From assembly GCF_000315625.1 (NCBI RefSeq), contig NW_005434671.1, forward strand, positions 285,033-349,032: a stretch of 64,000 bases of DNA. Reading direction: 5' to 3'. A program made the translations under genes and the position numbers. The notes under the pieces were generated by a model. That model searched no databases and had not been told where the DNA came from. It was given only the letters and a program-made list of their open reading frames with translations. This stretch comes from Guillardia theta CCMP2712. Lineage: Eukaryota; Cryptophyceae; Pyrenomonadales; Geminigeraceae. Of this stretch, positions 44,234 through 54,505 are shown piece by piece (within the stretch, counting starts at the first letter, position 1; each line of letters begins with the position of its first letter).

Positions 44234-47200
44234 ATGAAGGGGAGGAAACGGAGGGAGGAGGCGGTAGGAGGAGGGGTGGACGGGTGGGACGAGGACGAGG
44301 CTCTGGACGATGCAGATGCCGGGATGTCGATCCTTGGTACCCTTGTCTACGAGGAGGAGGGCGAGGCGAAGACGACCAAGGCGTACAAGAACCTGTTGAA
44401 GAACCCTGGGGAACAGGTATGTAGAGCCTGGTTGCTAGCACGCAGTACCACATCATGCGCTCCTTACACTCTGTTGGTCGACGCCTCCATTATCGTGCAA
44501 TGATTCCGAATCCCCTTGTGTCGTACTCTGCTGACTCCCTTCCAGCAGCAGGAAGTCGCGGACACCGACCCGAAACGAAGATTCCATGGGGCGTTTACGG
44601 GAGGTTTTTCGGCCGGCTATTTCAACACGGTGGGGTCGAAAGAAGGATGGACTCCTTCCACGTTCGTGTCGTCGAGGTCCAACAGGGCCAAGTACAACCA
44701 GCAGAAGAAGGAAGACTTCATGGACGCCTCGGACCTGGCGGAGCAGGGCGATGGAAAGGATATACAGACGACCGAAGAGTTTGCTGGGCTGGGAGGGAGA
44801 TCAGCAAAGCTGCCAACCAACATCCTTGTGCCGGATGAGCTTCTAGAGCCGACAAACGACTCCATCGGGCTGAAGCTCCTCCGAATCATGGGGTGGAAGG
44901 ATGGGCAGGGGGTGGGTCCGAGGAAGCGGAAGAACAGGACGGAGGACGAGGAGGAGAAAGGAGGGGAGAATGAAGATGTACAGATCAGTCAGACCTACAA
45001 GGACTTCAAGTTCGCCCCCAAGGACGTGCAGATCTTTGAAGCAGATGTGAAGGGAAATTTCTATGGTCTGGGTTTCGACCCTCTAGCCGCCACCCCAGAG
45101 TTTGCTGGGCTGCTGAATGCGGCGAGCGCCAACTCGAGCAAGGAAGAGCCTCCGAGCAATCGCGTTATGCTGGGCTCGTTCCAGACGAAGAAGAAGCAGA
45201 CTATGGACGAAGGGGCAGAAGGGATGGAGGAAGACGGTTGCTGCTATTCTGTTCGTTCTTGCGGAATGTTTGACGGGTTTGCAGATGGTGGTTGGAAGAG
45301 GGAGTACGACACGACGTTGGGAGAGGATGAGGGGGAGGATGAGGAGGAGGCCATGATGCATGCTATGCGACAGCCCAAGAAGAAAAGCAAGCAGGCGATG
45401 GAGAAGCCGAAGATCGCAATCCCTGCGTTCCAGTCGAAGGTGAGTCGAACTTGTCAGCGAGTATCCTGTTGCTGGAGTGTGTTTGCGAGGAGCTGACTTC
45501 GACCCTCCTCCTCCTCAGCTCGTCTGCTCAGATGGACGAAAGCCGATCCCTGGCTTCGAGCTCGCGACGGATCCGCCGAAGGAGAAGAAGCGCTACGACC
45601 CCCCTAAGGTCACTTCAACCTGCTCGCTCGCCTCGCTCATGCGCTTGCCTAGATCCCTGAGGGCTTCACGCCGCATCATGTCTGGCCGGAGCCGCTGAAG
45701 GGGATGGAGGACGCGCCCAAGACGGTGCCCAAGAGCTTTGAGGAGTGCAACAGCGAGCAGCTGTTCGCCCTCGCCAAGGGCAAGAGCTCGACCAAGGAGG
45801 AGGCGGTGCGGCACACTGCCAAATCGCGAGGAGAGATCCTTGGCGAGGCTCCACTTCCCTCCCGGAAGGAGGAGGATCTCCAGCAGACCTACGCACAGCG
45901 CGCAGCCTTCGCTATTGCGAGCAGCGCGATGAGCGAAGAGCACACGAGGAAAGTTCAGGCAATGCTCGGATCCAAGTTTGCGAGGTCAAGCGAGGCAGGA
46001 GAAGGAGGGGACAGCTCCTTCAAGCCCTTCAGCCATGACCCCGCCAAGCAAGCGAGATACGAGGCCTACCTCAAGGTCTCCTCACCCGCTCCCTGTCGTT
46101 GTCTTGACGAGTTGAGGATGACGAGAACGACTGCGATCAGGATACTTGTCTTTTGACTTGACGTGGGATGGGGTCGTTTGTTGCTTGATGTTTTGCTTGT
46201 TCGTGCTCGATACTCAATTCTCTGATGCTCATCTGTCGACTCATGTTTCATGCTTGTTCATGCATTCTTACCTGCTCTGCACAAACAGACTAGAGACCCT
46301 GCAGCTGCTGTTCTTGCAAGTCGAGCCGCAGGCTTGAAGCCTTGGGAAGTCGAGAGGGAGAGAGAAGAGTTCGAGAAATCTGCAGGTCTTCTTCTCATTA
46401 TTGTCAAGAGCATTTTCCTTCTTGCTCTCCTTCTCTTCATCGTCCTCGTCATTTTCATCACAACTAAACCTCCTTGTTCGCTCCTTGTAGTCGCTTCCAT
46501 TTTTTTTCTCTGACACTCCGTCTGACTCTAATTCTGCTCTAGCCATGTTTGCTCGCCCTGCATACGGAGACGAGAAGAAGGAAGGAGCAGGAGACAAGCA
46601 GGCTCCTTCCTCAGCTCTCGCCTCCCGTTTTGCTGGTCAGAGGACGGCGGAGGACGGAGACTCTGCCTTCTCTGCAGCGCGAGCAGGCATGTACGGCAGG
46701 CTGACACGGACAAGAGTAGAATGGCGACCAGATAAGGTCGCGCTCCTGCCCCTTCCACTGCCCCGTGCTGCTCCCTCCTCCTCCTCCTCCTTCTCCCCCT
46801 CCTCCTCCCCCTCCTCCCCCTCCTCCTCCCCCTCCTCCCATGCTTCCGTCTCTCGGCTTTCCTTTACGTTTTTTTTTCCTTTCTTCTTTCGTTTCTACTC
46901 CATGCCCTCCACTCATTTTCTCACTCCTCTCCTCCTCGCTTCCTCCTCTCCTCTTTCCACCCTCCTCCCTTTTCTCTTGACATTCCGCTTGTTCCTTCAC
47001 AGATGGTCTGCCGGCGATTTAACGTCCCTGATCCCTTCTTCGGTCGCCCTCAACCTCTTGGGGGAACCAAGGAATCTACATCAAGGTCCTCCTCCTGCTG
47101 TTGCTTGCCTTCCCCTCAGTCCTCCCTCTCCGTCGGCACTCCCACGAACTATTTTGTGGTCCTGCTTTCCCCTCCCTCGTCCTCCTGCTGTTCTCACAGG

Positions 47201-49202
47201 CCTCTTGCTTCTTCCTCCGTGACCTCTTTCCCGCTCGTTCAGGTTAGGAAATGCCATGGAAAAACTTGACTTCTTGATCCCGGACGACGACGATGAGGAC
47301 GATGAGGAGGAGGAGGGGAAAGAAGTTTCCAAGGACAGCAAGAAGGATGCGGAAGGAAAGAAGGAGGAGAAGAAGGAGGAAGAGAACAAGGTCGAACCGG
47401 CAACCGAGGCTCCGCTCACCTCTCGCCCTCCGGCCTCCGTCTTCAAGTCGATCTTCGATGACGACAGCGAGGACGAGGAGGACGAGGTGCCGGAGTCGGT
47501 GCAGCAAGGAACGGAAGAAGTCAAGGAGCAGGATGCTGCTGCCCCTTTGGCGGAGGAGGAGAAGATCAACACGCTGGACGGCATGTTGGAATTCTTCGCG
47601 AGTCAGGCGGCGAAGGAGAAAGAAAAAGTAAGACCGCTGTTCTTTGCCCTCCTATCCCCTCCTCGTCCCCCACCTCCTTCTCCCCGCCCCGTTCCCTCTC
47701 CTTCCCCCAACTCCTTCTCCCCGCCCCGTTCCCTCTCCTTCCCCCGATTCCTTCTCCTCGCCCCGTTCCCTCTCCTTCCCCCGATGCCTTCTCCCCCCGC
47801 TCCTTCCCCCTCCTTTCCTCCACATCCCCTTCCTATCCTGTTTCTCTACATTGCCTGGACGACCTCGCTTCCTGCTAAAGAATCGGATGTGAACAGGACA
47901 AGCCGAAGGACGAGGCATCAAAGGGAGGAGGGAAGAATTACAGGAGGAGGAGATGGGACGTCACCCCGGCGCAGGCAGAGGAGCAAGCAAAAAGCACGGA
48001 TAGAGGTGAGGGAGATGAGAGTTGGGAGAGAAGTGATGGAAGTTTGCAGAGGAGGAGAAGAAAATCGAGAAAGTTCAGAATCAAGAGCCTTCGAAACCTC
48101 GAGCAGCAGCAGATGCTAGGCAGCTCGCACACAAGGCAACCAGCGACAAGATAAGGCCATATGAAGAGGAGGTAGACCGGGAGGAGGAGGAGGAGGAGGA
48201 GGAGGAAGACATCCGAACGAACAATTCGGCGAATGCGATGGCCATGCTTGAGGACGAGACCTCGAAGAAGGAGAGCGTGAAGGTGAAGGAACAAGAGGGG
48301 AGTGCAGGAAGCAAGAAGGAGGCATCGGACAAGGAGGAGGAGGAAGCAGCTGCGGTTCCGATCAACCCCGCGTTTCAGATCGATCCCTCCTCCTCTGTCC
48401 CCTACAAGGTCCTTGACTTGAAGGCGATGAGGTGAATGTGGGAGAGGGTCTAGTGGGAGGCTGATGCGACTTCAGGCAAGAGGAGGAGGACAAGGCGAAG
48501 GCGAAGGCGAAAGAGATGGAAGAGCAGGAGCAGGAGAAGGAGAAGGAGGAGGGGGCAAACGAGATTAGAGGTCGGAAGGACACTGCCGATGCGTTCGGAG
48601 AGATGATGGGAACGGACGACTACAAGGAAGGGATCGAACAAGCGAGGAAAAGAGCTATTGGGCAGAATGCCAAGTTTCAGGTAGTGCTCATGACAAGGTT
48701 GATGCTGCTCACTGAAAGTCCTTGCTCCTTCCTTTCTCTGCCCTGCCCTTCCATCCTCCTCCTCCTCCTCCTCCTCCTCCTCCTCCTCCTCCTCCTCCTC
48801 ATCTCTCTTCTTTCAACTTCTCCCTCCTCTGTTTCCAGAACCTCATGGATCTTCCGGACATTTCGGATCTGCGAGGGAAGCTCAAGTCTCGTGCTCCTCA
48901 GCCCGTCACTCCTCCGGTCTCCGACAGCGACAGCGACTCCAGCAGCAGCTCCAACAAGAAGAGCAAGAAGAGCAAGAAGAGCAAGAAGAAGGTCAGGAGG
49001 AGGAAAGGAGGAGGATGGGCGGAGGGTGGGAGGAGTATGGGGGTTGGGAGCTGAGGAGTGAAGGAAGCAGAGGTCTGGGTAGAGACTGTTGAGGGGACGA
49101 GAGGTGGGGAGTTTGTGACATGAGCACGAGCAGGGGAAGAAAGACAAGAAAGACAAGAAGAAAGACGACAAGAAGAGCAAGAGCAAGCACAAGAAACGCT
49201 GA
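44234..49202 (+). CDS. G-patch domain protein, GPATCH1/TOUGH-type splicing factor
   Basis: Nuclear protein of the spliceosome C complex; the G-patch normally activates a DEAH helicase. Exons 44234-44416, 44546-45439, 45519-45608, 45653-46075, 46289-46385, 46543-46736, 47003-47085, 47243-47627, 47897-48005, 48050-48431, 48476-48680, 48839-48991 and 49134-49202 give 1,088 residues. The family N-terminal domain is clear (GGFSAGYFNTVGSKEGWTPS, PSTFVSSR, KKEDFMDASDL). The G-patch core is IGLKLLRIMGWKDGQGVGPR (about 180). A later family block is KRFNVPDP-like CRRFNVPDPFFG, and FKSIFDDDSEDE matches the FKAIF motif. The second half is highly acidic with Glu and Lys runs, then a C-terminal Lys-rich tail (KKSKKSKKSKKK) that probably serves as a nuclear signal. 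Long introns are CT-rich simple sequence. Converges on the CCCH gene (116 bp). Confidence 0.9.
47644..47815. repeat. Intronic CT-rich minisatellite, about 37-bp unit
   Basis: Inside the intron 47628-47896 of the GPATCH1-like gene, a unit ending gttccctctccttccccc repeats three to four times with spacing of about 36-37 bp. Confidence 0.7.
48755..48801. repeat. (TCC)n simple repeat, intronic
   Basis: About 15 perfect TCC units in the intron 48681-48838 of the GPATCH1-like gene, close to its acceptor, so it doubles as an extended polypyrimidine tract. Confidence 0.85.
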
Positions 49203-49318
49203 TCTCTGATCTATCAACAACTGACCTCAACATCGATACCTTCGCGTCCCTCATCCATTCCTACTCCTCCTTAACCTCCTCTTCCACTACCACACGAATC
49301 GCCCGATCCTCCTCGCTT

Positions 49319-52300
49319 CTACATTTCTTGATCCTGCTGCAGTCCTGCTGTCCCGGTGGTGATGGGGATGCCCAGCCAAACGTCGTCCTCCCCCCAGATC
49401 ATTGCCGGCCCCCTCCCACTCACGTCCTCCACGTGCACTTCTTCTCCCGCCTCTACCCGAGCCTTCGCCTCCTGCGTCGACCAGTCAGCCAGCGTGCTCT
49501 AAACAAGGGGTAGAAGACCTGCTCAGTTCGTAATGCCTTAGCCAGCAGCTCCTTCATCTCCTTTGAGTTCACTTTCCATTCCCTCTCCACCCATTCCCTC
49601 TGCAGCAATGTCAGCTCCTCTCCTCCCCGCCTCCCTCCATCCCGGCCTCGTCCTCTTCTCCTCCTGCCTTCCTCAATCTCCAGCTCACCTGATCCTCCGT
49701 CAGCGCCGCATGGCCGAAGGGGCATGCAGCCCCCTTGCTGCAGTTGCCACCGACGTGGAAGAACTTGCAAGGGATGCGAGAAAGGTCGTGCGAGAAGGAG
49801 CAGGCATCTCCTCTTGAGCAGTCTCCCCGCAGGAGAAACTTGCAGACGATCATTGGAGGTTCAGCCTGGTGCGAGAAAGGGCAGGCGTCCCCCTTGTTGC
49901 AACATCCTTTCAGCCAGAACGTGCAGTCAGCATCGATCTTCTTCCTCTTTCCCGCCCGTGAAGAGGTATGCCTGTCCTTGGTCCCCTGCCTCTTGTCTTT
50001 CCCGCTCCTCTTCATATTCGAACCATTCGGAGAGTTCAATCTCTGACTATGTCTCTCCTCCTTTCCATCCGATTTCCCATTCCCGTCGTTTGTTGGCGCT
50101 TTCTCCTTCTCCACTTCGTCCTCGTCCTCATCCTCGTCCTCGTCGATGCTCAGGGTTGGTTCATCTTCACTGTCCGTGTCGTCCTGATTCTGCCTTTGTT
50201 CCGAAGTCGGGCCGTCTTCCAACCTCCTGCTCTCCTCCCCGTGAGCGCTGATGGCTGCTGGGGCCTGCGGTCGGGGAGGAGCGTTGCCTTCAGTCGCAAT
50301 GTCTTTAGCGAGGGTCTTATGCTTCTTCTCTTGACTGGCATGTACCTCTTTGATCTTAGCGATTTCGTTCCTCCCTGTCCTGTCGTTGATCACTCTCGAC
50401 TCTATCAGGTCGTCGTCGTTCCCCCTCGAAGATCGCTTCCTCTTGTTCTGCACAAACGCCGCGCGCACGTTCACCGGCTGACAGGAACACAGTTATCCAT
50501 CCCGTTGTAAGCACTACCCATTCTCACCTTCAAGCTCGACTGCATGACTTGAGGAGAACTGTTTCTGTTGTCTGCCGATGGCCTGTTTGCAGGCGACTGG
50601 CCTGCATGCAGCAGTCAGAAGGAGAGCAACTCCCCTCCGCTCGCTACCTTCCTCCGTACACAAGTTCAAGAAAGTCGCTGCTCGCCACCTGTTGGACCCG
50701 CGTACCATGTGGTGGGCCATAACTTCCATCACGGATCCCTTGCGGACTCTCTTCCAATCCTCAAGATCATGGCCGATGAAGATGCTCTTAGGAACATAGA
50801 CGTCAGCTACCCCTGGGCTAGACTCCATCTTGATGAACGCCAGCTCCCTCCCCTCTCCTTGCTGGCTCTTTTCAACCTTGGAAACAACCTTCAAGGAGCG
50901 GCGAAGTCAGCAAAGGAGGCCTTGCACAGGACAGCACAGGCAAGGGAGGAAGGAGCTGCCACTGGGTAAGGGATCGTGAGACGTACCTTGCCCTTCAGTC
51001 GCTTCAAGTGCTCAGGGTTTTGACTCTGCAGGAGGACTGGACAATTCTGATGCCAGTGAGAGTCCTTCTTTCCACCTTCCTTCCCACAATGCTGCAAGAC
51101 TAGCAATCAGTGGAGGAAAGGGAGAGGAAGACAAGGACACGACCTGACAGACGTAACCCTGCCCAGGAAACTCTCTGGATCTCCTCTTCTTCTTCGCCTG
51201 AGGGGATTTGCTGTATGAGCCTGTCTGTTGGTGCTCTGTGACCTCGAAGACCTTGAAGAAGTCAGCGCGAGAGATTTGATCTGATGCCTTGAAGGCGTCG
51301 TTCGTCATGTCGTTGAACAAGGCCTCTATCATCTCCTCGTCGTCGTCGTCAATCCCCAAGATCTCCCTTCCCTTGTCCTTGAGGAAAGCAAGAAACTGAT
51401 CTCTGCTGATAGTTTCTTTGGAGTCAGAAATTAGGTTGAAGAGACGCTCCCAATCTAAAGGGCTTTCTGTGCAGGTTTCTTCATGGACTGCCGTAGGGCT
51501 CTCAGCCGGCTGCTCGCCCTGTTGCTCAGCAATTGGTTGATCTCCCTGTACATCTCCCGTAACTTCTTTACACGCCTCGTCAGCAGCCTTGGGGGTTGAA
51601 GGCTTCTGCCTACTATTTTGCATTTCAGGTGAGTTCAGGAATGAGGATAGTGCTGATATCTTAGCAGGCTGCCCTGTTCTCGATGGCAAGGAAGAGATGT
51701 CGCTGCCATTCCTCCCTTCTTGCTTTGCCTCTACCGTCGCTGTCACCCTTGTAGGACCTGTCGACAGTTTCACCGTAGGAAGTGCTGAGACGCCAACAGA
51801 TGACACGCCTGAAGGTGACATGTTGGCATGTGACACGTTGGCAGGTGAGACGTTCGCAGGTGAGACGTTGGCAGGCGAGACGATCGCAGGTGGGAGGTTG
51901 GCAGGCGAGACGTTCGCAGGCGAGACGATAGCAGGTGGGAGGTTGGCAGGTGAGACGTTGGCAGGTAAGTTCTTGTGAGCAGAGCTGGCTCTGTTGTTGG
52001 ATGTGGGAGTCTTGTATGGAGTGCTGGCCTTCCCTTCCTTCTGCCCAAGCGTGAGAGACTCGCGTCCCAAGGGCATGCTCGGTTGCTTTGAGGCAGGCGG
52101 CGTGTTTGAAACACTGCTCTCCGAGCTCTGCTCAATAGTCGGGCGGGGAGAGGAGCGGTTCTGAACAACGCTTTCACATGTCAACCCAGTCCACGACATC
52201 TTGCTTGGATCGTTCTTTCGTCGGAGGAACTTCTCACGCCAAGGAGAGGATGTTAAAGAAGAGGGCTCGCGCAGGGCAGATACCATGGCTCCTTGTACAC

Positions 52301-52523
52301 CCCCAGCACACTCTAGGAGAGCTTGATACACGCGTAACACGCCCTTTCCCTTGCTCTCTTTCATTCTCAATCCCAACGCATCCAGATCCTCCTCGCTCCC
52401 GCCTCTCTGCAGCATCATCAAGAGCTCTTCCACCATGCTCGGGGGATATGCTGCACAGAGCTCCAGCATCTCCTGCATGTCCGCCCCCGCCGCTCCTGCT
52501 CGCCGCGCTTCCAACATTGTCAT
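49319..52523 (-). CDS. RNA-binding protein with EF-hand-like, cold-shock-like and three CCCH domains
   Basis: Exons (minus): 51144-52523, 50987-51091, 50648-50888, 50528-50601, 49689-50477, 49519-49599 and 49319-49471, giving 940 residues. Order: Met/Ala-rich N-terminus; a disordered part with a VSPAN/LPPAI tandem repeat (about 185-235); an EF-hand-like helix pair (ISRDQFLAFLKDKGREILGI, about 375-440); a Cys/His knuckle (CQHCGKEGGKKDSHWHQNC, about 458-478); an OB/cold-shock-like strand set (LAFIKMESSPGVADVYVPKS, SNRWRAATF, about 500-570); an acidic Asp/Glu tract; three CCCH fingers of C-x6-8-C-x5-C-x3-H type (about 760-850); and a short C-terminal domain. The knuckle and cold-shock parts suggest RNA or single-stranded DNA binding. 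The 47-nt intron 49472-49518 was chosen because it keeps an open frame to LQQDQEM. ATG at 52523 is the first in frame. Confidence 0.8.
51828..51972. repeat. 15-bp coding tandem repeat (VSPAN / LPPAI)
   Basis: Units of about 15 bp (for example ggcaggtgagacgtt on the top strand) repeat about ten times with variants, encoding VSPAN and LPPAI pentapeptides in the CCCH-protein gene. A typical site for length polymorphism. Confidence 0.85.
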
Positions 52524-54505
52524 CCCCCGCTCATGTGCCGCTCCCTGGCAATTCACGACATACCACCCCCCTCGCGACTACCCTGGAATTTCCCCAAGAT
52601 CTCGTGGAAAAGAGAGGGGTATGTCGTGGCAGGGGTGGTTTCGTTATGTGGTTTTATGGCGGGAAAGATGCTTGAAATGGAAATGATGCTAGGAACTGTT
52701 CGATGAAAATGATGCTAGGGATTGTTTTGATGGAATGATGCTAGGGATTGTTTTGATGGAATGATGCTAGGGATTGTTTTGATGGAATGATGCTAGGGAT
52801 TGTCTTGATGGAATGATGCTAGGGATTGTTTTGATGGAATGATGCTAGGGATTGTTTTGATGGAATGATGCTAGGGATTGTCTTGATGGAATGATGCTAG
52901 GGATTGTCTTGATGGAATGATGCTAGGGATTGTTTTGATGCTAAGAGAGTTAGAAACAACATCAGTCAGGGACGTAGACAGAGAGAGTCAGTGATGGAGT
53001 CGTTGAAGAGATGGGGGGGATCGAATGATAATCGAAGAAAGCAACAGTAAGCCGAGGGTCGAGGAGGAAGAGGAAGAGGAAGAGCGAAAGACACAGACAC
53101 TTAAACAGGAAGAAGAAGAAATCGTGAATTGGCGCCAAAGTGAGACTGAGAAACACTGAGAGAAAGAGACAGGGATTAGAGAGACAAGAGAGACAGAGGG
53201 CAGAGACTGAGGATGAGTAGTGGGGAAGGCGTGATGTACTGACTCAGACTAGGGCTCAGACTAAGACAGCGATGAAAAGAAATAAAGGCAGAAGGCATGA
53301 GACATTTTACAAGATGGTAGATTGTGATATTGCAGACGATAAGTGCTCAAGGAGCTTGTCCGACGAGTTTCAGCGAACTGTCGCAGCAACTCATAGAAAG
53401 GTAGAGCTGTAATAAAGCACTAGAAGGAAAACGCACGCTGTCGTCCATTTGTCAACTCCCATGTTCTCGTCTGGCTCTGCTGTGGTTTTAACCGAAGGGA
53501 AATTCGAAGAACGCCCTGGATATACAACAAGACTTTTGGAAGGACGAGGACGGTCACCTGTCCCTCCGGGTTTTACTGACAACTATCCCATCGAATCATA
53601 CGTTAGCTTTATCGTCTTCCTTGCTTCTCGGACTCACCTTCTACTTGAACTCGACGCACTGTGACTTGATAAAGTCGGCTGGGATCCTTGATGAGCGATC
53701 CAACGCACTGAATCAAATCCAAGGTCCTTTCATTTCGCCGCCACTGCTTTGCACAATGACCATGAGTATGTGCGTTCAGTTCATGACGGCGTTGCTGTGT
53801 TTCATTGGCAATGGGTGGTGAAAGTCAGTACCCCATTTATCACAGTCAGAACAAGGGGTGATCAACTGCCACGAAAGTCAAAAGTCTACACTCAGTCTGC
53901 AAGAGGGGGTGGTGGTGTAAAAATCAACTTTTGAACTTCGATTGAGTAAAGTTCCAGGTATTGCCTTACCTGCGCTCGCAGAGAGGGCTGGTCATTTTTT
54001 GACACAATGTGTACTGACAACCGTGTGACCTAGTACTGCCGGTACTGTCAATCAGTACCAGGGTGGGGTTTAAAAAGGACCACCCAGTAAGTTGCCAAGT
54101 AAAAAAGAACAGTGCCGGTCAAACACCAGGGAGGGTCCATGACGTGGGACAGGGGGGGTGGGGGGTATATAGGTTACGTATCGTACTCCTCAATTGAATA
54201 CTCGTAATAGGGTTAACTGCCAAACAGGGGAATGATAGGGGGTGGGGGGACCGAGAATCCAAGTAAAATGGTTATGAGGGGTAGGGGTAGTGTGACGTGT
54301 ACGGGGGTAGTCTCGGGTGACCTGCGCTGCGCTGCGCAGTACATCCGTTGCCCCACCATTTCTCCTCTTTTTCTCCTCCCCTTCCTCTTGCTCCTCGCTC
54401 TCTCCCCCTTCCTCCCACCCATCCTCGAACAATATACACAAGACATATAGTTGCTCTTAGCTGAAGCAGCGCTTCAAGCGCTTCAGGCCTGCTGCTTTGT
54501 GAAGG
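52524..54505. other. Intergenic region, 2.0 kb, with tandem repeat
   Basis: Holds the 26-bp tandem repeat (52683-52942), otherwise no gene. 53990-54130 has a dyad around gtactgccggtactg and AGTACC words; 54150-54310 is G-rich with GGGGTAGGGGTAG-like words. The CUB-protein promoter should lie just upstream of 54506. Confidence 0.55.
52683..52942. repeat. 26-bp tandem repeat, 10 copies
   Basis: The unit is atgatgctagggattgtt + ttgatgga; copies start at 52683, 52709, 52735 and so on every 26 bp, with the first copy diverged and occasional T/C changes in the run of T. The core GGGATTGTT is the same as the core of the interspersed motif at 13.6-14.5 kb. Confidence 0.95.

Noticed and set aside
49453-49518. 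Read-through C-terminus ending in an Arg run for the CCCH protein
   Set aside because: A 47-nt intron of the size common here gives a longer, better-composed C-terminus; read-through remains possible.
52683-52942. CRISPR-like array
   Set aside because: The 26-bp units abut directly with no unique spacers, and the context is eukaryotic; it is a plain tandem repeat.
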